NCBI GenBank assembly: GCA_025331565.1
Contig: JAFREQ010000040.1
Span: 327,501 to 391,500 of the forward strand
Length of the DNA: 64,000 nucleotides
Source: Holacanthus passer
Taxonomy: Eukaryota; Chordata; Actinopteri; Pomacanthidae
Direction of reading: 5' to 3'
Under the pieces are notes generated by a model. That model saw only the letters and a list, made by a program, of their open reading frames with translations. It was not told the origin of the DNA and did not search any database. Made by a program: the position numbers and the translations under genes. This document shows positions 37,574-49,510 of this stretch, piece after piece. Positions within the stretch are counted from its first letter, which is position 1. Each line of letters opens with the position of its first letter.

Positions 37574-39341
37574 GTAGGCCTCGTGTACAACCACACACAC
37601 ACACACACATACACACACACAAAGTGACACACCCAGTTTCAGTCTTGGATGGCTGCTAATACATTCATCATAACTTCATAACACTGACACTGGACGTGAC
37701 ATCTCATAAAAGCAAATGCTGAAAAGCAAAAGTGTGAGTTTGTGTGTGTGAGAGAGACTTCTTAAAAAGTTATCACTGCAGTGTTAAGGACAAATTTAAG
37801 GTGGTTGTGAATCCTCTGGGTCCTTTTTGTTATCGTCGTTGAAAATGCAAGTTAACTCTGTCGCTTTGAGACCAAGAGAAACTATTAAAAAGAAAATAAT
37901 GTGCCAGAAAATAATTCATAGCCCTCAGCCTGCAGCGCTGCGCTGAAACAACTGAGTCTTTTCAAGAGAAAACAAAGAAGACATGAGCATAAAATCAGGA
38001 TGTTTCCAGTGAATAAGTGACCTTCTTTAGAAAAGTCAGCTCAGTTTCTTGTTTAACTGTGAACATTTACATCACACATCATGAGGAGGGAACTCGCTGT
38101 TCTCCCTGACTGCAGAGTGACTGTTCTGTACAGTGTAAAGAAGGACAAATCTCGAGCTCTGCTTTTGGACCAGTTTCTGTTTTAAGGACATCGTCACAGT
38201 GGAGAAGGTGAGCTGTGATTTATCGGGGTGTGAGTTGAGACGTTCCTCCGTTCAGCTGCTGTACACGGTTCATCCTCACGGGTGGAGAGGTCACTGTAGG
38301 TGAAGCCGGCTGGAGCGCAGAGTCAGCTCCCGTCCGAACCTTTAGGGCATTTATGTTTGCTTGATTTTGGTCCAAGGTTGCAAGCAAACATTTTAAAACA
38401 TCCATTACCATTTTTTAAAATTCATTGTGATACTTCATACTAATTACTACAAACCAAAGAGACTAATTTTGGAGATTTCTACAGCTTTTACAGAACATGT
38501 TTCTTATAAATCATTTCACCAAAACTAAAAATTCTGCTGTTTCTTTGCTCTTCATTTTTTTTTTTTGTTGACTGAGACGGATAAAAGAATGTTTCACTAT
38601 GCTGCCAAAATCCTGAAAACAGCGCCCTCTTCCTGTTTTGTGAAGTTAAACAGTCCAACAAAATTCTCCTGAGGAATTCCCTTTAGGAATTCAACTGGAT
38701 TAGAATTATTTCAACCTGAGAAATTGTGTTTTTTCCCCCAGTCAGTTTGGTATAGCCAATAGCTAGAAGTACTACAATACCCATGAGCTTTTGCTGCTGT
38801 TGCTGTGGAGCCAGATGCATTAATTAGCTGTAGAAAATTTAGAACACTTTGTTTTAAAACACTGCAGAAAAGCTGTTGAATTAAAAGAAAACGGACCCAA
38901 ATTTCTACATTCTCACGCTCTAGTTTGATAACTGCATGTTTCTTAATAAAAATCCTGCTTGGAGTCATGGTTTTTTATGCACAGAGACTTTAAATGTTAC
39001 TCTGTTAATGTTAAATACCTACAAGATGATATCATTTAAACAGACTGGGAAAGTACGACCAGTTTGTGAGGACACAGTTCACCAGTTTACTCTCATCTGC
39101 TGCCTGAGAATTAAGACTAGACCTGTTCTCTGTCTGTGCAGTCGGTTTATTCCAAACCTCTCTGACCCAGTTTAACTCGTTCTGCCCAGAACACAAACCA
39201 AGTGTTTGGCCATATATTTAGTCAGACCAGAGTTGAAATAGCTTCTGTCACAACTCAACGGGCCAAGGCTTTATATAGACTGTGTTAGTGTTCACAGTCT
39301 AAACTCATTACCCTGCGTTAGACAGAGAATTCTGACCGCCC

Positions 39342-39405
39342 AGAGAGAGAGAGAGAGAGAGAGAGAGGAAGAGTGTGTGTGTGTGACAGAGTGTGTGTGT
39401 GTGTT
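39342..39405. repeat. (GA)n(GT)n compound microsatellite
   Basis: About 13 GA units, then GT units with one GACAGA break. Confidence 0.95.
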
Positions 39406-39593
39406 GTCTGTGTTTAAATAGTGACCAATTAACTGGGACCAACACTGGGAGCAGCACTGTGGGCCACTTATTCTGATGTGCGGCTCCACTGGAGATGGGG
39501 GAGTTTCTAGTGACACAGTTGTGTGTTTGTGCGTGTGTGTGTGTGCGGATTCACGAACATGTGTGAGATAGAAATTAACAAGTGGTGGTATTA

Positions 39594-39830
39594 AAGGCAT
39601 AGTCCAACATTTTGGGGAACATGCTTATTCGCTTTCTTGCCAAGAGTCAGATAAGAAGAGCGATACCACTCTGCTAAATACAAATCTACAACTAGTCACC
39701 AGTTAATTTAGTTCATTAATTAATGAAATATTTCTTGCTTGTTTAATCCGTAAAGATTTGAAGTGTAAAATGGCAATTAGTGGTTTTCTTGGCCTGGCCA
39801 GCAACCTCCTGGAGTTTTGTTGTCTGTCTT
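39594..39830 (+). repeat. teleost interspersed repeat, internally deleted
   Basis: Begins AGTCCAACATTTTGGGGAAC, ATGCTTATTCGCTTTCTTGC, then GATACCACTCTGC. It ends with TTTAATCCGTAAAG, AAGTGTAAAATGGCAATTAG and CAACCTCCTGGAGTTTTGTT. The order matches a common repeat of spiny-rayed fishes with its middle missing. Class uncertain. Confidence 0.65.
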
Positions 39831-40002
39831 GTTGACTGAGAGTCGCATCAATCATATCGATCAAACTCTCGACAACAAAGTGAATAAGTGTGTTTTCCAA
39901 AAAAGTGGTAGGAGAAGCAGTAGTAGTAGTAGAAGTGGTAAGAGTAGTAGGAGCATATGTGGCAGCAGTGGTTAAGACAGTTAATTTACCATCCTGGCAT
40001 GC

Positions 40003-40003
<1 letters not shown>

Positions 40004-40070
<67 letters not shown>
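40004..40070. repeat. (GT)n microsatellite
   Basis: Pure run of about 33 GT units, followed by GGTTGGTTGGTTGG. Confidence 0.98.
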
Positions 40071-40072
<2 letters not shown>

Positions 40073-40201
40073 TTGGTTGGTTGGAGCAGGCCATATGATC
40101 AGCAGTAGGTAGGATGGGAATCACTTGTCGACCCCCCTCCTTCTTGCCCTGTTGTTGACATGCTGCCAAGCCCCTCCCCTCTGCCATAGCCCTGCACCAC
40201 A

Positions 40202-40233
40202 CTCCTCCTCCTCCTCCTCCTCCTCCTCCTCCT
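40202..40233. repeat. (TCC)n trinucleotide repeat
   Basis: About ten CTC/TCC units inside a wider pyrimidine-rich stretch (40130-40325). Confidence 0.95.
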
Positions 40234-43200
40234 GCTGCACTCTCTGGATGGCTGGCCATGGTTTTGGGACTCTTCCCTCCTCTCCTGTCCATCTCCTCCT
40301 GTCCTTTCCTTCTCTCTCTGTTCCTCCTGGACGTCTGCAGCTCCCATGAGGTTTGTCAGCATGCACTTGTCGATCACCTTGAGTCAGGACTGCAGGTTAT
40401 AGATTCACATGTATAACTTGCATTGAAGCTTTGAAAGTGTGACAGCAGTTGCATCAGTTTTATTAGTTTATTGTTGTTGCTGATGTTGTCAAATGTTTGC
40501 ATTTTTGCAGCAGACAGCAGCTTTTTGTTCTGTCAAATCAGTTGGGTTGCAGGGATGTTGCTCAGCTAATTAGCCAACTTCTTGCAGCTGTGGTGTCTAA
40601 TTTAGATTTTCACTTTGTTTCCAATGTGTGATTAAAAATGTGACAGTGTCTGTTCAGATTTTGCCTCAAAAAAATGCATGTCAAGACTTATGTGCACCAC
40701 ATTATGTTATACGTGTTTGTTGTGAGACAGTGTTGAGACACCTGCAGCTTCTATTGTGAGGCCAGATCTGCTCTGTGTCAATGGCTGTGACACCAGAATG
40801 GAGTCACGACACTGCACGGCTGTACAGTAAGGAAGCAGACCTGAGTCTTCTCCTCTGCTCTGCGTTAACACAAGGTGACAGCGTCTGGGTGTCCACCGGG
40901 TGACACAGAGCAGAGAGACACAGACGCAGAGAGCAGGGGGCACCTGTGGTTGTGTGGTTGTGTGTGTGCACGCTCCCGCTGCCCATGTATTTCTGTGTGT
41001 GTGTGTGTTTGTATGGCTGGTGCTCTGGCTGAATGAATAGCCTTCTGATGAGCTGTAGCGTCACTGTTTGAGTGTATTCATGTGGAGAAACTTTAAAAAG
41101 TTTCAGTCTCCACACAAAAGCCGGCTGTCCCTCTCACTTTTTGGAGCACAATGACTGAGGAGAGAGAGAGAGAGAGGGAGGGAGAGGAGAGAGAGAGAGA
41201 GGCTTCTGAAATCAGAACATGATGAGTAAGCAACACCTGCAGCCTCAAACTTTGTGTCGGTCTCATATAATTTGTGCAGATTTTATAAATTAAATATCAA
41301 TGAAGGTCTAAAAAAATAAAAATAAAGCCAACTAATCAGGGGAACTGTTCTCACGGTGGTCTCCCTGTGCAGCACGTGAGAAATCTTCTCGGCACTTTTA
41401 AAGCACAAACATGTTTTCAGTCTTGCCATAAGTGAGTGATTTGTATTTAAGTCGGGCATTTTCAGGTCAGCAATTTGGTCGCTGACTGACTGAGAAGGTT
41501 TAGCTCAATGTCTTGTGACCGGTGCAACCATGAGAAGGGTCGGAAAGCTTGTGATGTCTAAACAGTATCAGCCGACACGACTTCTAATGCATTTAATGCT
41601 GTTATTTTTGTGTGTGCGAGTGGTCACACTGCTCTGCAGAGTGTGTGCGTCTCAGGTCACCGGTGCTGCAATTGCATGGAGGTTAAAGCGTTTGAAGTTG
41701 CGGAGCAGAACAAACATCCCCCTCTCTCCAAAACTTGACATGCATGCACAGACATGCACATAAAGAGAGAGAAGAGTGTTGACACTTGTGTGAAATTACA
41801 TGGTTTTCCTCGGCTGTAGACAGGCATTAACGCACAGGAACACACGCACAGACACACGAGTGTGACCATCCATGAAAAGAGCTTTGGGCCCACTTTGGCT
41901 GATTTCCCCAAACTGCCTTGATGTTATCAGGAGAGGAGCAGGCAGCTGGACCGACCCTGCGACACAGTCAGAGAGGGTGAGACAGGCTTTTATGGCAGAC
42001 AGGAAGTGCAGCGGTGGTCTGTGATCCCTTCGGGTTCTCCTCGACTGTCATTTTCTGCTTTTCATTTTATACTCTAATGACTGCTATAATTAAGCGGCGG
42101 AGTCGTAAACAGTGAAATTCTTTCAACATGTTTCCTCAAGCAGACAGCTCGTCCAGCGCAGTGAAAGAGAGGCAATGGGGCAGTTTAATTCCAGGATTTG
42201 GCCCAAGGCTGCGCAGGGTCATTAGGTCAGTGACCCATTCTCAGGGCATGTTAAGACCTTTCTGTGTTTATTTTTGAAGGAAAAGTGCTTCCTCAAGTGC
42301 ATTTTTGTGCTGATAGCGAAAAACTGAGAAGAAGAAAAAAAAGCCAGATTGATCCATAGTGACAGTTTATGATCGGGATATTTACCAGTAATTTTTCAAC
42401 CAGGTCTTTGTTAGTTTGGTTTGAGTTGTTATAAACTGTGAGGCTGTGTTTTTTTAATTGTAAAACGTGTGCTTTAATCTTAAAATGTGAAAGCATACAG
42501 CACTTTTTTTGAAAATGAAATGTTTAGCTCACCTCGAAGTCACTTCAATCATTGTGAAAACAGCAGGGTCAATTTTAAAACAGCAGAAAAGCGTGAACAC
42601 ATTTCAGTCTGACTTTGGCATTTCTATTATTTCTGAAGTGTTGAACCTTGTCTCTAAACCTCGGTCGGGTTTGTGATGCAACCGTGTCCAAGTCCATCAC
42701 TCAAGTGTCACCTCTGACCCGACATGTTGAAGATTGACCGCTTTCCTTCACCCTTGGCAACCCAACTGGAGCGTGTCAGTCCCGGTCACTGGGTCCAGTC
42801 ATGACAACGACCGGCTCTCCCAGCGTCCAGGGGCCTCTCCCGTCTTTCTTCCTCTGTTCCTTTCTGACCCGAAATCCAAGCCGAGCCCATTCACGGGGCA
42901 GCACAGACCGTCCCGCTGGCCCACATCAAAGCTCCACTCATCCCAAACCTGCAGTGCCAGTTCTCTCCGCCTGCTCCGTAATCACAGCAGGTCCCCTTCT
43001 CATTCAGCCGCCTCCAATAGGAAGCCGGCTATTAGCAACCTGACCCACTTTTCCGATTGCTAACTGCTAGCACGGCTAATTGGGCTCTAATCACTTCCTA
43101 ATGGCGGCATTGTTTCGGGCTGCTCTCGCTAAATGCTAAACAGGGGGAGAAAGGAAAGGCGGCGAGCGAGTGCCTATTTCCAATTAGGGCATGAAAGGCG

Positions 43201-43751
43201 CTGTAAAAATGAAATGGAGAGCCAGATGAGAAAGGGGTAAACAAGCGGGTTGAGTGTTTAATATTCCACATAAATGCTGACTTAATGGGACCATTTGAAT
43301 AACATATGAATATGGCATTAATGTAGCTGGTGTGAACTGAAGGAAGCTTCACTCATAACCAAACGATGATGATGCTCGAGCACCAAAAGTCTTAATTTCT
43401 AGAAAAACATCTTTTAAAAAATCCCAAAAGTGACAGAAAATTTATTCTCTTTTCAGCACAAATCAACTTCCAAAATCAAGTATCATTCATGTTGTTATGC
43501 TAATGCAGCAGCCTGCTTAATTCTGTCACTCAAATTCTTCTGCACAGCGTCGATCACTTGCACTCTCATGTCCTCAGACTTTCATCAGGTAAAAAATCTT
43601 TTATGATTTTATGATTCAACAAAACTGACTGCTTAGGATGAAGTTTTCTTTGTAGTGTGTTAGGAACCTAAACTCCCATAGGTCTGAGGTGGTGACTACA
43701 GTTGTATGAAACAGACACAGCGGCAGCAGTGACTTTGAATAAATATGACTC

Positions 43752-43824
43752 TGTGTATGTGTGTGTGTGTGTGTGTGTATATATATGTGTGTGTGTGTAT
43801 GTGTGTATATATCTGTGTGTGTTT
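43752..43824. repeat. (GT)n/(AT)n mixed microsatellite
   Basis: GT runs broken twice by TATATAT segments: alternating purine-pyrimidine throughout. Confidence 0.95.
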
Positions 43825-43871
43825 CAACCAAACTGTTATGATTAATTCCACCCAGTGCTCCATGCACAGGC

Positions 43872-44144
<273 letters not shown>

Positions 44145-44543
44145 GGGCCGTTGGTGTTTGAATATTCAAATGTTACTGGTGTGAACTCTGTGCTGCTGGT
44201 CGCACCACACTGACAACCTCAGCAGCACTCGGGACACTCTGCTTCTCACAGTAAGAACAGTGACTTAAAACCAGGGATTTCATCTCTTCTCTTGCTCCAG
44301 TTCTTGGTAAGTTTGCTTGTTGAGATGCTGCTGAGTCACTTGTTGCAGATTTACCCAGACGTTTTTTTTCTGGGGGGATAAATCTGTAACGATGATTTGT
44401 TTACGCTGCAAATCAAGGCTTTCTGTTCTGTTCATCTCTAAGTTAAACTGCAGTTTTATCCTGTTTATGAATCTAATCTATGAGAGTACATGTGACCAGA
44501 CAGTGTTTCTTTGTAAAGCACAGGGACGCTGACCAAAAGCAGC

Positions 44544-44765
44544 CCATATAAGTCCAAGCCTTATAAGAGCAGCGGCACGGCTCGGCCTGCTTGGCAAGAC
44601 TTTAAAGCACTCGAGCCTGCTCCTCATTGTTTTTATAAACAGTTGGTGATGGGCTCCTCTCATTGTTAGTGCTGAGGGGTTTTTAACAGTTTTGGTGACC
44701 AGCCCGAGGAAAGTAATGGCGCGTTTGGCTGCATCAACACAGGCCACCTCCAGGCCCTTATAAGG
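44544..44765. promoter_or_regulatory. nav2: cluster of CArG-like boxes upstream of the large exon
   Basis: CCTTATAAGG at 44756-44765 is a perfect CC(A/T)6GG palindrome. CCATATAAGT (44544) and CCTTATAAGA (44559) each miss it by one base. Possible SRF-bound intronic enhancer; inference from motif only. Confidence 0.35.
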
Positions 44766-44882
44766 CCACTTTGTGTGGGGTCAAAGACGACTCACCCTCA
44801 GCTTCTCCTCTCTCCCCCACATCCTACCTCTGCCTGACTTTTCCTCCTCGGTGTCTAATAAAACGTCTCTTTTCTGGTGCAG

Positions 44883-46134
44883 ATTCCTCAGAGGGCATGA
44901 CCTCACAGCCTTCGGTGATGACTGAGCATGCTCCATCATCTGCAGTGACCGTCAGCTCCTCCACCAGCATCCCCGCTGCTACCTCCACCCTGATTCCTCC
45001 CCCCTCGTCTTCATCGTCATCCTCCTCGTCCACGGCCATCCCCCAGCCCAACAGCAACGGCAAACCCTGGAGGAGCAAGTCGATGAGCTCCAAGCACGCT
45101 CCCTCTCCTTCTCCCTCCTCCACCAGCGCCCCCTCGTCTGCCATGCAGTCTGTCAAGCAGGAGAAGGACGCCTCCTGTAAGGCTGCCCTGGCAAGTGAAG
45201 CTCCTCCTAAGGTTGTCACTCAGAAGTCAATGCTGGAGAAGCTTAAGCTCTTTAACAGCAAAGGAGGCTCCAAATCTTCCACCTCCTCCAATGGAGTAGG
45301 TGCTCAGACCGACAGCGCTGCCCCGGCCAGGCAGCTCGGAGCGGGGCAGGTGGAGAGAGCCGAGACGGGCTCGAACACCGACCCCCTGGAGGAAGACGAT
45401 GGCAACGTCCGGCCGGGGATGAACGGGACGAGCAACGGGTCGGCCTACGGAGCAGCTCCCTCAGCAGGTACAACCATCTCCACAACCGCCAGCAGCCCCA
45501 AAATCGCCCTGAGGGGCATCGCCCAGCGCACTTTCAGCAGAGCTTTGACTGCCAAGAAGGGCTCTGTCAAAGGCACAGAGAAAGACAAGGACAAGGAGAG
45601 GGGGAAGGAGAAGGAGAAAGGAAAGGAGGTGGGGAAACGCACCTCCGTCCCCGAAAGAACAGAGCTCAGGGGAGAGGAGCCTAAGGAGGAAGTAGCACCT
45701 GTTGCTGTAGACACTGACAGCTCAAACAAAAGGACCTCTAAAATCACCAGCTTCATTCCCAAGGGGGGTAAAGTGGCCAAAAAGGAGGGTTCCACCCCTG
45801 CACACAGCGGAATACCAAAGCCAGGAGGCAAAGCCCCGGGAGTCGGGGGGAAAGCCTCCTCAGTGAAGGAGGCGGGGGAGAGGCCTCGGAGCATGCGTCT
45901 AGGAGGGGGCCTCGCCATGCACCGCGGCCCCCTGGACAGAGACAGAGACAGGGACAGCAGACACTCCAGCTCGACTTCCAGTTTGGCCTCCACGGAGGGA
46001 AAGAGCAGCGCCCCGGTGGCAGGAGGAAGCACTACACAGAGCACAGCCAGCAACACCGTCAGCGTGCAGCTACCTCAGACTCAACAGCACCACAGCCACC
46101 CCAACACGGCCACCGTCGCACCTTTCATGTACAG
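44883..46134 (+). CDS. nav2: nav2 largest exon: Ser/Lys-rich microtubule-binding region with SxIP motifs
   Basis: This 1252-nt exon (phase 1 to 2) covers about residues 252-668. In order it holds a Ser/Thr/Pro-rich stretch; KPWRSKSMSSKH; QKSMLEKLKLFNSKGGSK (from 45220); SSPKIALRGIAQRTFSRALT; a Lys/Glu/Asp-charged run (about 45570-45640); TSFIPKGGK and HSGIPKPGGK, two SxIP motifs at 45749-45760 and 45806-45817; a Ser-rich SSSTSSLASTEGK; and NTVSVQLPQ...HPNTATVAPFMYR. All blocks have mammalian NAV2 counterparts in the same order. SxIP motifs in basic, Ser-rich sequence bind EB1 at growing microtubule ends. The open frame extends upstream to 44771, but the acceptor TGGTGCAG|AT at 44882 and the G|AT phase fix the exon start. 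The exon is GC-rich compared with the flanking introns. Confidence 0.97.
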
Positions 46135-47424
46135 GTGAGCTCACACAGGAAACAACCGTTCAAGCATTTCTCTGTCCCATGACTAAATTAGTTAGAATCA
46201 ATGTTAAATATTTTTGCACTTTGGGTAATGTAGGCACCAGGTTCATGGAGTAAAAAGACTTTTATTTTGTTCAAAAACTGTTTATTGTGATTCTGACAGT
46301 GTTCTAGTGTTTTACTATAAATATCTTGAAGCTGGGTTTGCAGGCCACAACACAGCGAGTACGATCAGGCTTCATCAAACATTGGCGAAGCAGAGTCATT
46401 ACACCTTTGCACATCTTCCTCTGACTACAAGAAATACACATTTTCCACAACTGGCATGCTTGAATTCCTACTTAACAGTTCTTTGTAAGCTGTTACAACT
46501 ACAAATTGCTGTATAAACTTGTATATGGCAGTGGAATCCTATTTTTTTTTTTAAGTCATCACATATTTGACACTCGCTTGTCCAACAGCATCTTAAGGTA
46601 CAAACCTGCCATCTGTGAGCTGTTAATCAGGAATGTCACATCTGTGTTTGTGTGTGTATTGTCTCCACGTGTGTGCACACGTATCTGGGCAAACATGTGT
46701 GGATGTTGTGTGCCTCTGACCTCTGTCCCGGTCCCAGTGTGATAAGGAAGGAGGTCCCTCTTATTCTCAATGAGTCCTTTCTAACAGCCTCTCATTAGCC
46801 TCCTGACACTTCCTGCTCCGCTGCCCTTTCTCCCTCTGTACATCCTGACCTGGAGCGAACCAGCCCACCTCTGCAAACACCCCCATCCTCAGCTCTCACA
46901 AACTTTATTTTTGTGCTGTATACCTGTCAGGTGCCATTAACAGCAGGATTGTATGGCCTCCACCTGTCAGAAAGAGTGTGTTTGACAGAAAATTCAAAAA
47001 CTAAAACATGTAAAATCAGTCTTCAAAGTTTAGATGCTGTCAGTTTAAGCAGGAGTCCGTGGTTTTGACTGACTCATGCTCACAGAGAGTGCACAGTAGT
47101 CAACAAGGACAAAGTCTAGGATCAGGCCAAAGGCTGTATATAACCATTCAAACGTCATCGTCTCAAAAAGCAGCAGCCAGTGTGGCGGGTGAACTGTATT
47201 GATTTGTTCTTCAAAGACAACCTTTACTGGCATTTGTGGCTTAGCAGTCGTTCGTTTTGGACCCTGGTCACAAGACTTGAAACGCAGCAGCTTTAATTCT
47301 TAATCAGGTTTATCCCTCTTTCGTGACAATTTGCCGAATTTTATGTTCCCACTAAATGCACAATAATTCAGAATCGATGATATCCTCCCCTCCCTTTGAT
47401 CCCTCGCACAATTTGTTTTCCCAG
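46135..47424. other. nav2: nav2 intron between exons 44883 and 47425
   Basis: 1.29 kb, AT-rich, with short runs of T and GTGT. Nothing else recognised. Confidence 0.7.
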
Positions 47425-47534
47425 ATCCCAAACGGACGGCGAGGGAACGGCGAACCCTGAGAGCGGCTCAGGAGGAACAGGTGGAGACGTTTCCCTCACC
47501 AAGAGCAGCCAGCTCTCCATCGAGGACCTTTCAG
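47425..47534 (+). CDS. nav2: nav2 exon: SQTD block
   Basis: This 110-nt exon (phase 2 to 1) encodes SQTDGEGTANPESGSGGTGG then DVSLTKSSQLSIEDLS and one base. SQTDTEG and the terminal (L/I)E(E/D)L(T/S)G are the anchors to mammalian NAV2; the middle is low-complexity and diverged. The acceptor TTTTCCCAG|A gives AG|A = Arg across the junction with MYR|SQTD. The donor TCAG|GTGATC opens an intron of only 84 nt, which has no stop in this frame, so the open stretch reads straight through to the next exon. The exon assignment rests on alignment with human ELTG|EDPE. Confidence 0.93.
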
Positions 47535-47618
47535 GTGATCACTGGTTTGAAGAAGATGAATTCTATCTTATTGTGCTGGTGAATATTTCTGAGCTCGTTT
47601 CTGTTCCGCCTCGCTCAG
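47535..47618 (+). other. nav2: nav2 mini-intron, 84 nt, frame-open
   Basis: Near the lower size limit of vertebrate introns, a multiple of three, and without an in-frame stop. TCAGGTGA occurs across both splice junctions (47531 and 47615). Confidence 0.85.
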
Positions 47619-47727
47619 GTGAAGACCCAGAGACGAGGAGGTTGCGTACCGTCAAAAACATAGCAGACCTGCGGCAAAACCTGGAGGAGACCATGTCCAG
47701 CCTGCGAGGAACTCAGGTCACACACAG
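47619..47727 (+). CDS. nav2: nav2 exon: EDPE...LRQNLEETMSSLRG coiled-coil block
   Basis: This 109-nt exon (phase 1 to 2) encodes GEDPETRRLRTVKNIADLRQ followed by NLEETMSSLRGTQVTH. It is among the most conserved segments of all three NAV proteins: human NAV2 has EDPEARRLRTVKNIADLRQ, NAV3 EDPETRRMRTVKNIADLRQ. The heptad-like spacing of V/I/L/L/M suggests a short amphipathic or coiled-coil helix (about residues 713-733), probably a protein-interaction site (inference). The acceptor is CGCTCAG|GT and the donor CACAG|GTAAGA. The next exon supplies the C that completes Ser of VTHS. Confidence 0.96.
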
Positions 47728-49087
47728 GTAAGAAAATCAGACAAATTCATTCACCCAGCTGCTTTTAAATGGGATGATTCAGTGCTGCATCACAACGGAG
47801 GAGTTTTTGAAGTAAACAATAATTTAACAAGCTTGTTGTTTAACTGTTTTTACTTCATCATTTTCATTCATACTTTGGCATTCCTTATATTTTATCTCAA
47901 ATTGTTCATTGCAAACTTAAAAACTGTAAAATGCATGAAAATTTGATGTCACATCAGGTACATAACATTTACAATAGGCAACAGAAGAAATGCAGCATAA
48001 TTCTGCTGGATGTTTTGAATAATCACCAGTATAAAACATATTGTTCACCGCATATAGCACGTTTTTCAAGTTGGTAAAGCAAAGCTATTGAAAACGACCA
48101 GTCAAGAAAGACTTGGTAATTTAGGAGTTTATGAAATGTGTTTTTCGTGGAAAACAAACCTCTGTTTGAGGATCATCACGGTGTAGACTCTAACAATAGC
48201 TGCTACGGCCGAATCAGACCAACTGCTGGGGATTTGAGTCGGGGACTGAACGGCCTCATGGTCAGCAGACTGTGTCTGTCGAGGCTTACAGGTATTACCT
48301 TTTCCTTTTTTTTTTTCTCGTCGCTGTCTCATCCTCCTTTTGAGGGATCTTCTGCTTTGATCGCGGGGCATGTCTTTCACGTCCTCTTTGATTCAGGTTT
48401 AGCTCTAATCACTTTGCCTCCCGCAGAGGTTTGACCTCTGCTCTCAGTGCTGACCCTCTGGCTCTGCTGAAAGGTCCATATGTTCTGTTGTCTAGTTTTA
48501 GATCATCACAAAGGATTTCTTGCCCTTACTTTGTTTGTTGACTGAGGAGATTATGCAGTTTGCCAGTTTGTTTGCCTGAACTCTGCTCTGTACTATCTCA
48601 AAAGTCTTTGAACAGATTTCTGTCAAATTTGGTGGACGGATCAACTTTTATTCAAGACGCAATAGATCTGGTTTTGGCAGTGATCCAAATGTGTGATCTC
48701 CACGATTAGACAATTATAAGGATAATTAGTTTTTATCTGTGCTGTAACTATGAAACTACAGAGAGAGATTTGATTCCAAATCACTGCACATCCATTGCAT
48801 CCATTAAAAGGTTTCAGTTCTTCCATGTTGTCGGCTCAGCTTATTGTCTCTGCTGTGTTATGCCTTTTTCTACGACTGCTAATAAAGTACTATCGTCAGA
48901 AAGCATTATAAAATATATATTGAATTGTTATATAGTGTCACCATTTGTGTTAAAACTCCCATGAATCAGTTTTGAATAAAAGCTGGTTCCAGTCTTGTTT
49001 TTGGATTTTTATAATGGGGCTTCCCTTTTATGTGGATCACAGATATTTCCTCTCTCATCTCCTTCGTCTCCTTCTCTGCCTACTCAG
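47728..49087. other. nav2: nav2 intron between exons 47619 and 49088
   Basis: 1.36 kb. 48600-48700 (CAGATTTCTGTCAAATTTGG, then TGGACGGATCAACTTTTATT) resembles a widespread fish repeat fragment, low confidence. No exon. Confidence 0.5.
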
Positions 49088-49510
49088 CACCTTGGAAACC
49101 ACCTTCGATGGCAGCGTCACCACAGACATCAGCAGCGGTGGAGGTGGCGGCGGCGGCGGCAACAACAGCGGAGGTGGTCGGAGCATCCTCAGCCTCACTT
49201 CCTCCCGCCCTTCCCTGTCGTCGTGGCGACTGGGCCAGTCCAGCCCTCGCCTGCAGGCGGGCGATGCCCCCTCTATGGGGAACAGCTACGCCGGCCGGCC
49301 GGTTGGTGGTCAGGGAGGACGCTACCTGTACCCCGGGCACCTGCGACGGCAGCTGGCCGGCAGGGGAGGAGCCCTCTGCAGCGTGGAGCTCGGAGACAGA
49401 GCCGGGGAGGACATCGACCTGGACAGCATCTCCATGGAGGTCACTGGATACATGAGCGATGGAGACGTGCTGAGCAAGAACGCTGCGCGCACTGATGACG
49501 TCAACAGTGG
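49088..49510 (+). CDS. nav2: nav2 exon: LGQSSPRLQAGDAPS and YMSDGD blocks, with glycine tract
   Basis: This 423-nt exon (phase 2 to 2, so skippable in frame) covers about residues 742-882. It encodes TLETTFDGSVTTDIS, then a glycine tract (49137-49178: eight Gly, NNS, three Gly), RSILSLTSSRPSLSSWRLGQ, SSPRLQAGDAPSMGNSY, the RRQLAGRG segment, and EVTGYMSDGDVLSKNAARTD up to VNSG. Mammalian NAV2 reads VTTEMSGRSILSLTG, with no glycine run, so the tract is an expansion in this lineage. YMSDGD repeats in diverged form as YMTDGG in the next exon. Borders are CTACTCAG|C and AGTGG|GTGAGT. The exon is strongly GC-rich. Confidence 0.96.

Noticed and set aside
40341..40395. Pseudo-exon after a strong pyrimidine tract (GTCTGCAG acceptor)
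   Set aside because: 55 nt would shift the frame between exons 37440 and 44883, and the donor (GTTATA) is poor.
44771..44882. Upstream extension of the large exon's open frame
   Set aside because: A clear acceptor TGGTGCAG at 44882, and the required G|AT phase from exon 37440, place this part in the intron.
45445..46056. 203-residue open frame on the reverse strand
   Set aside because: Antisense shadow of the large nav2 exon, arising from its codon bias.
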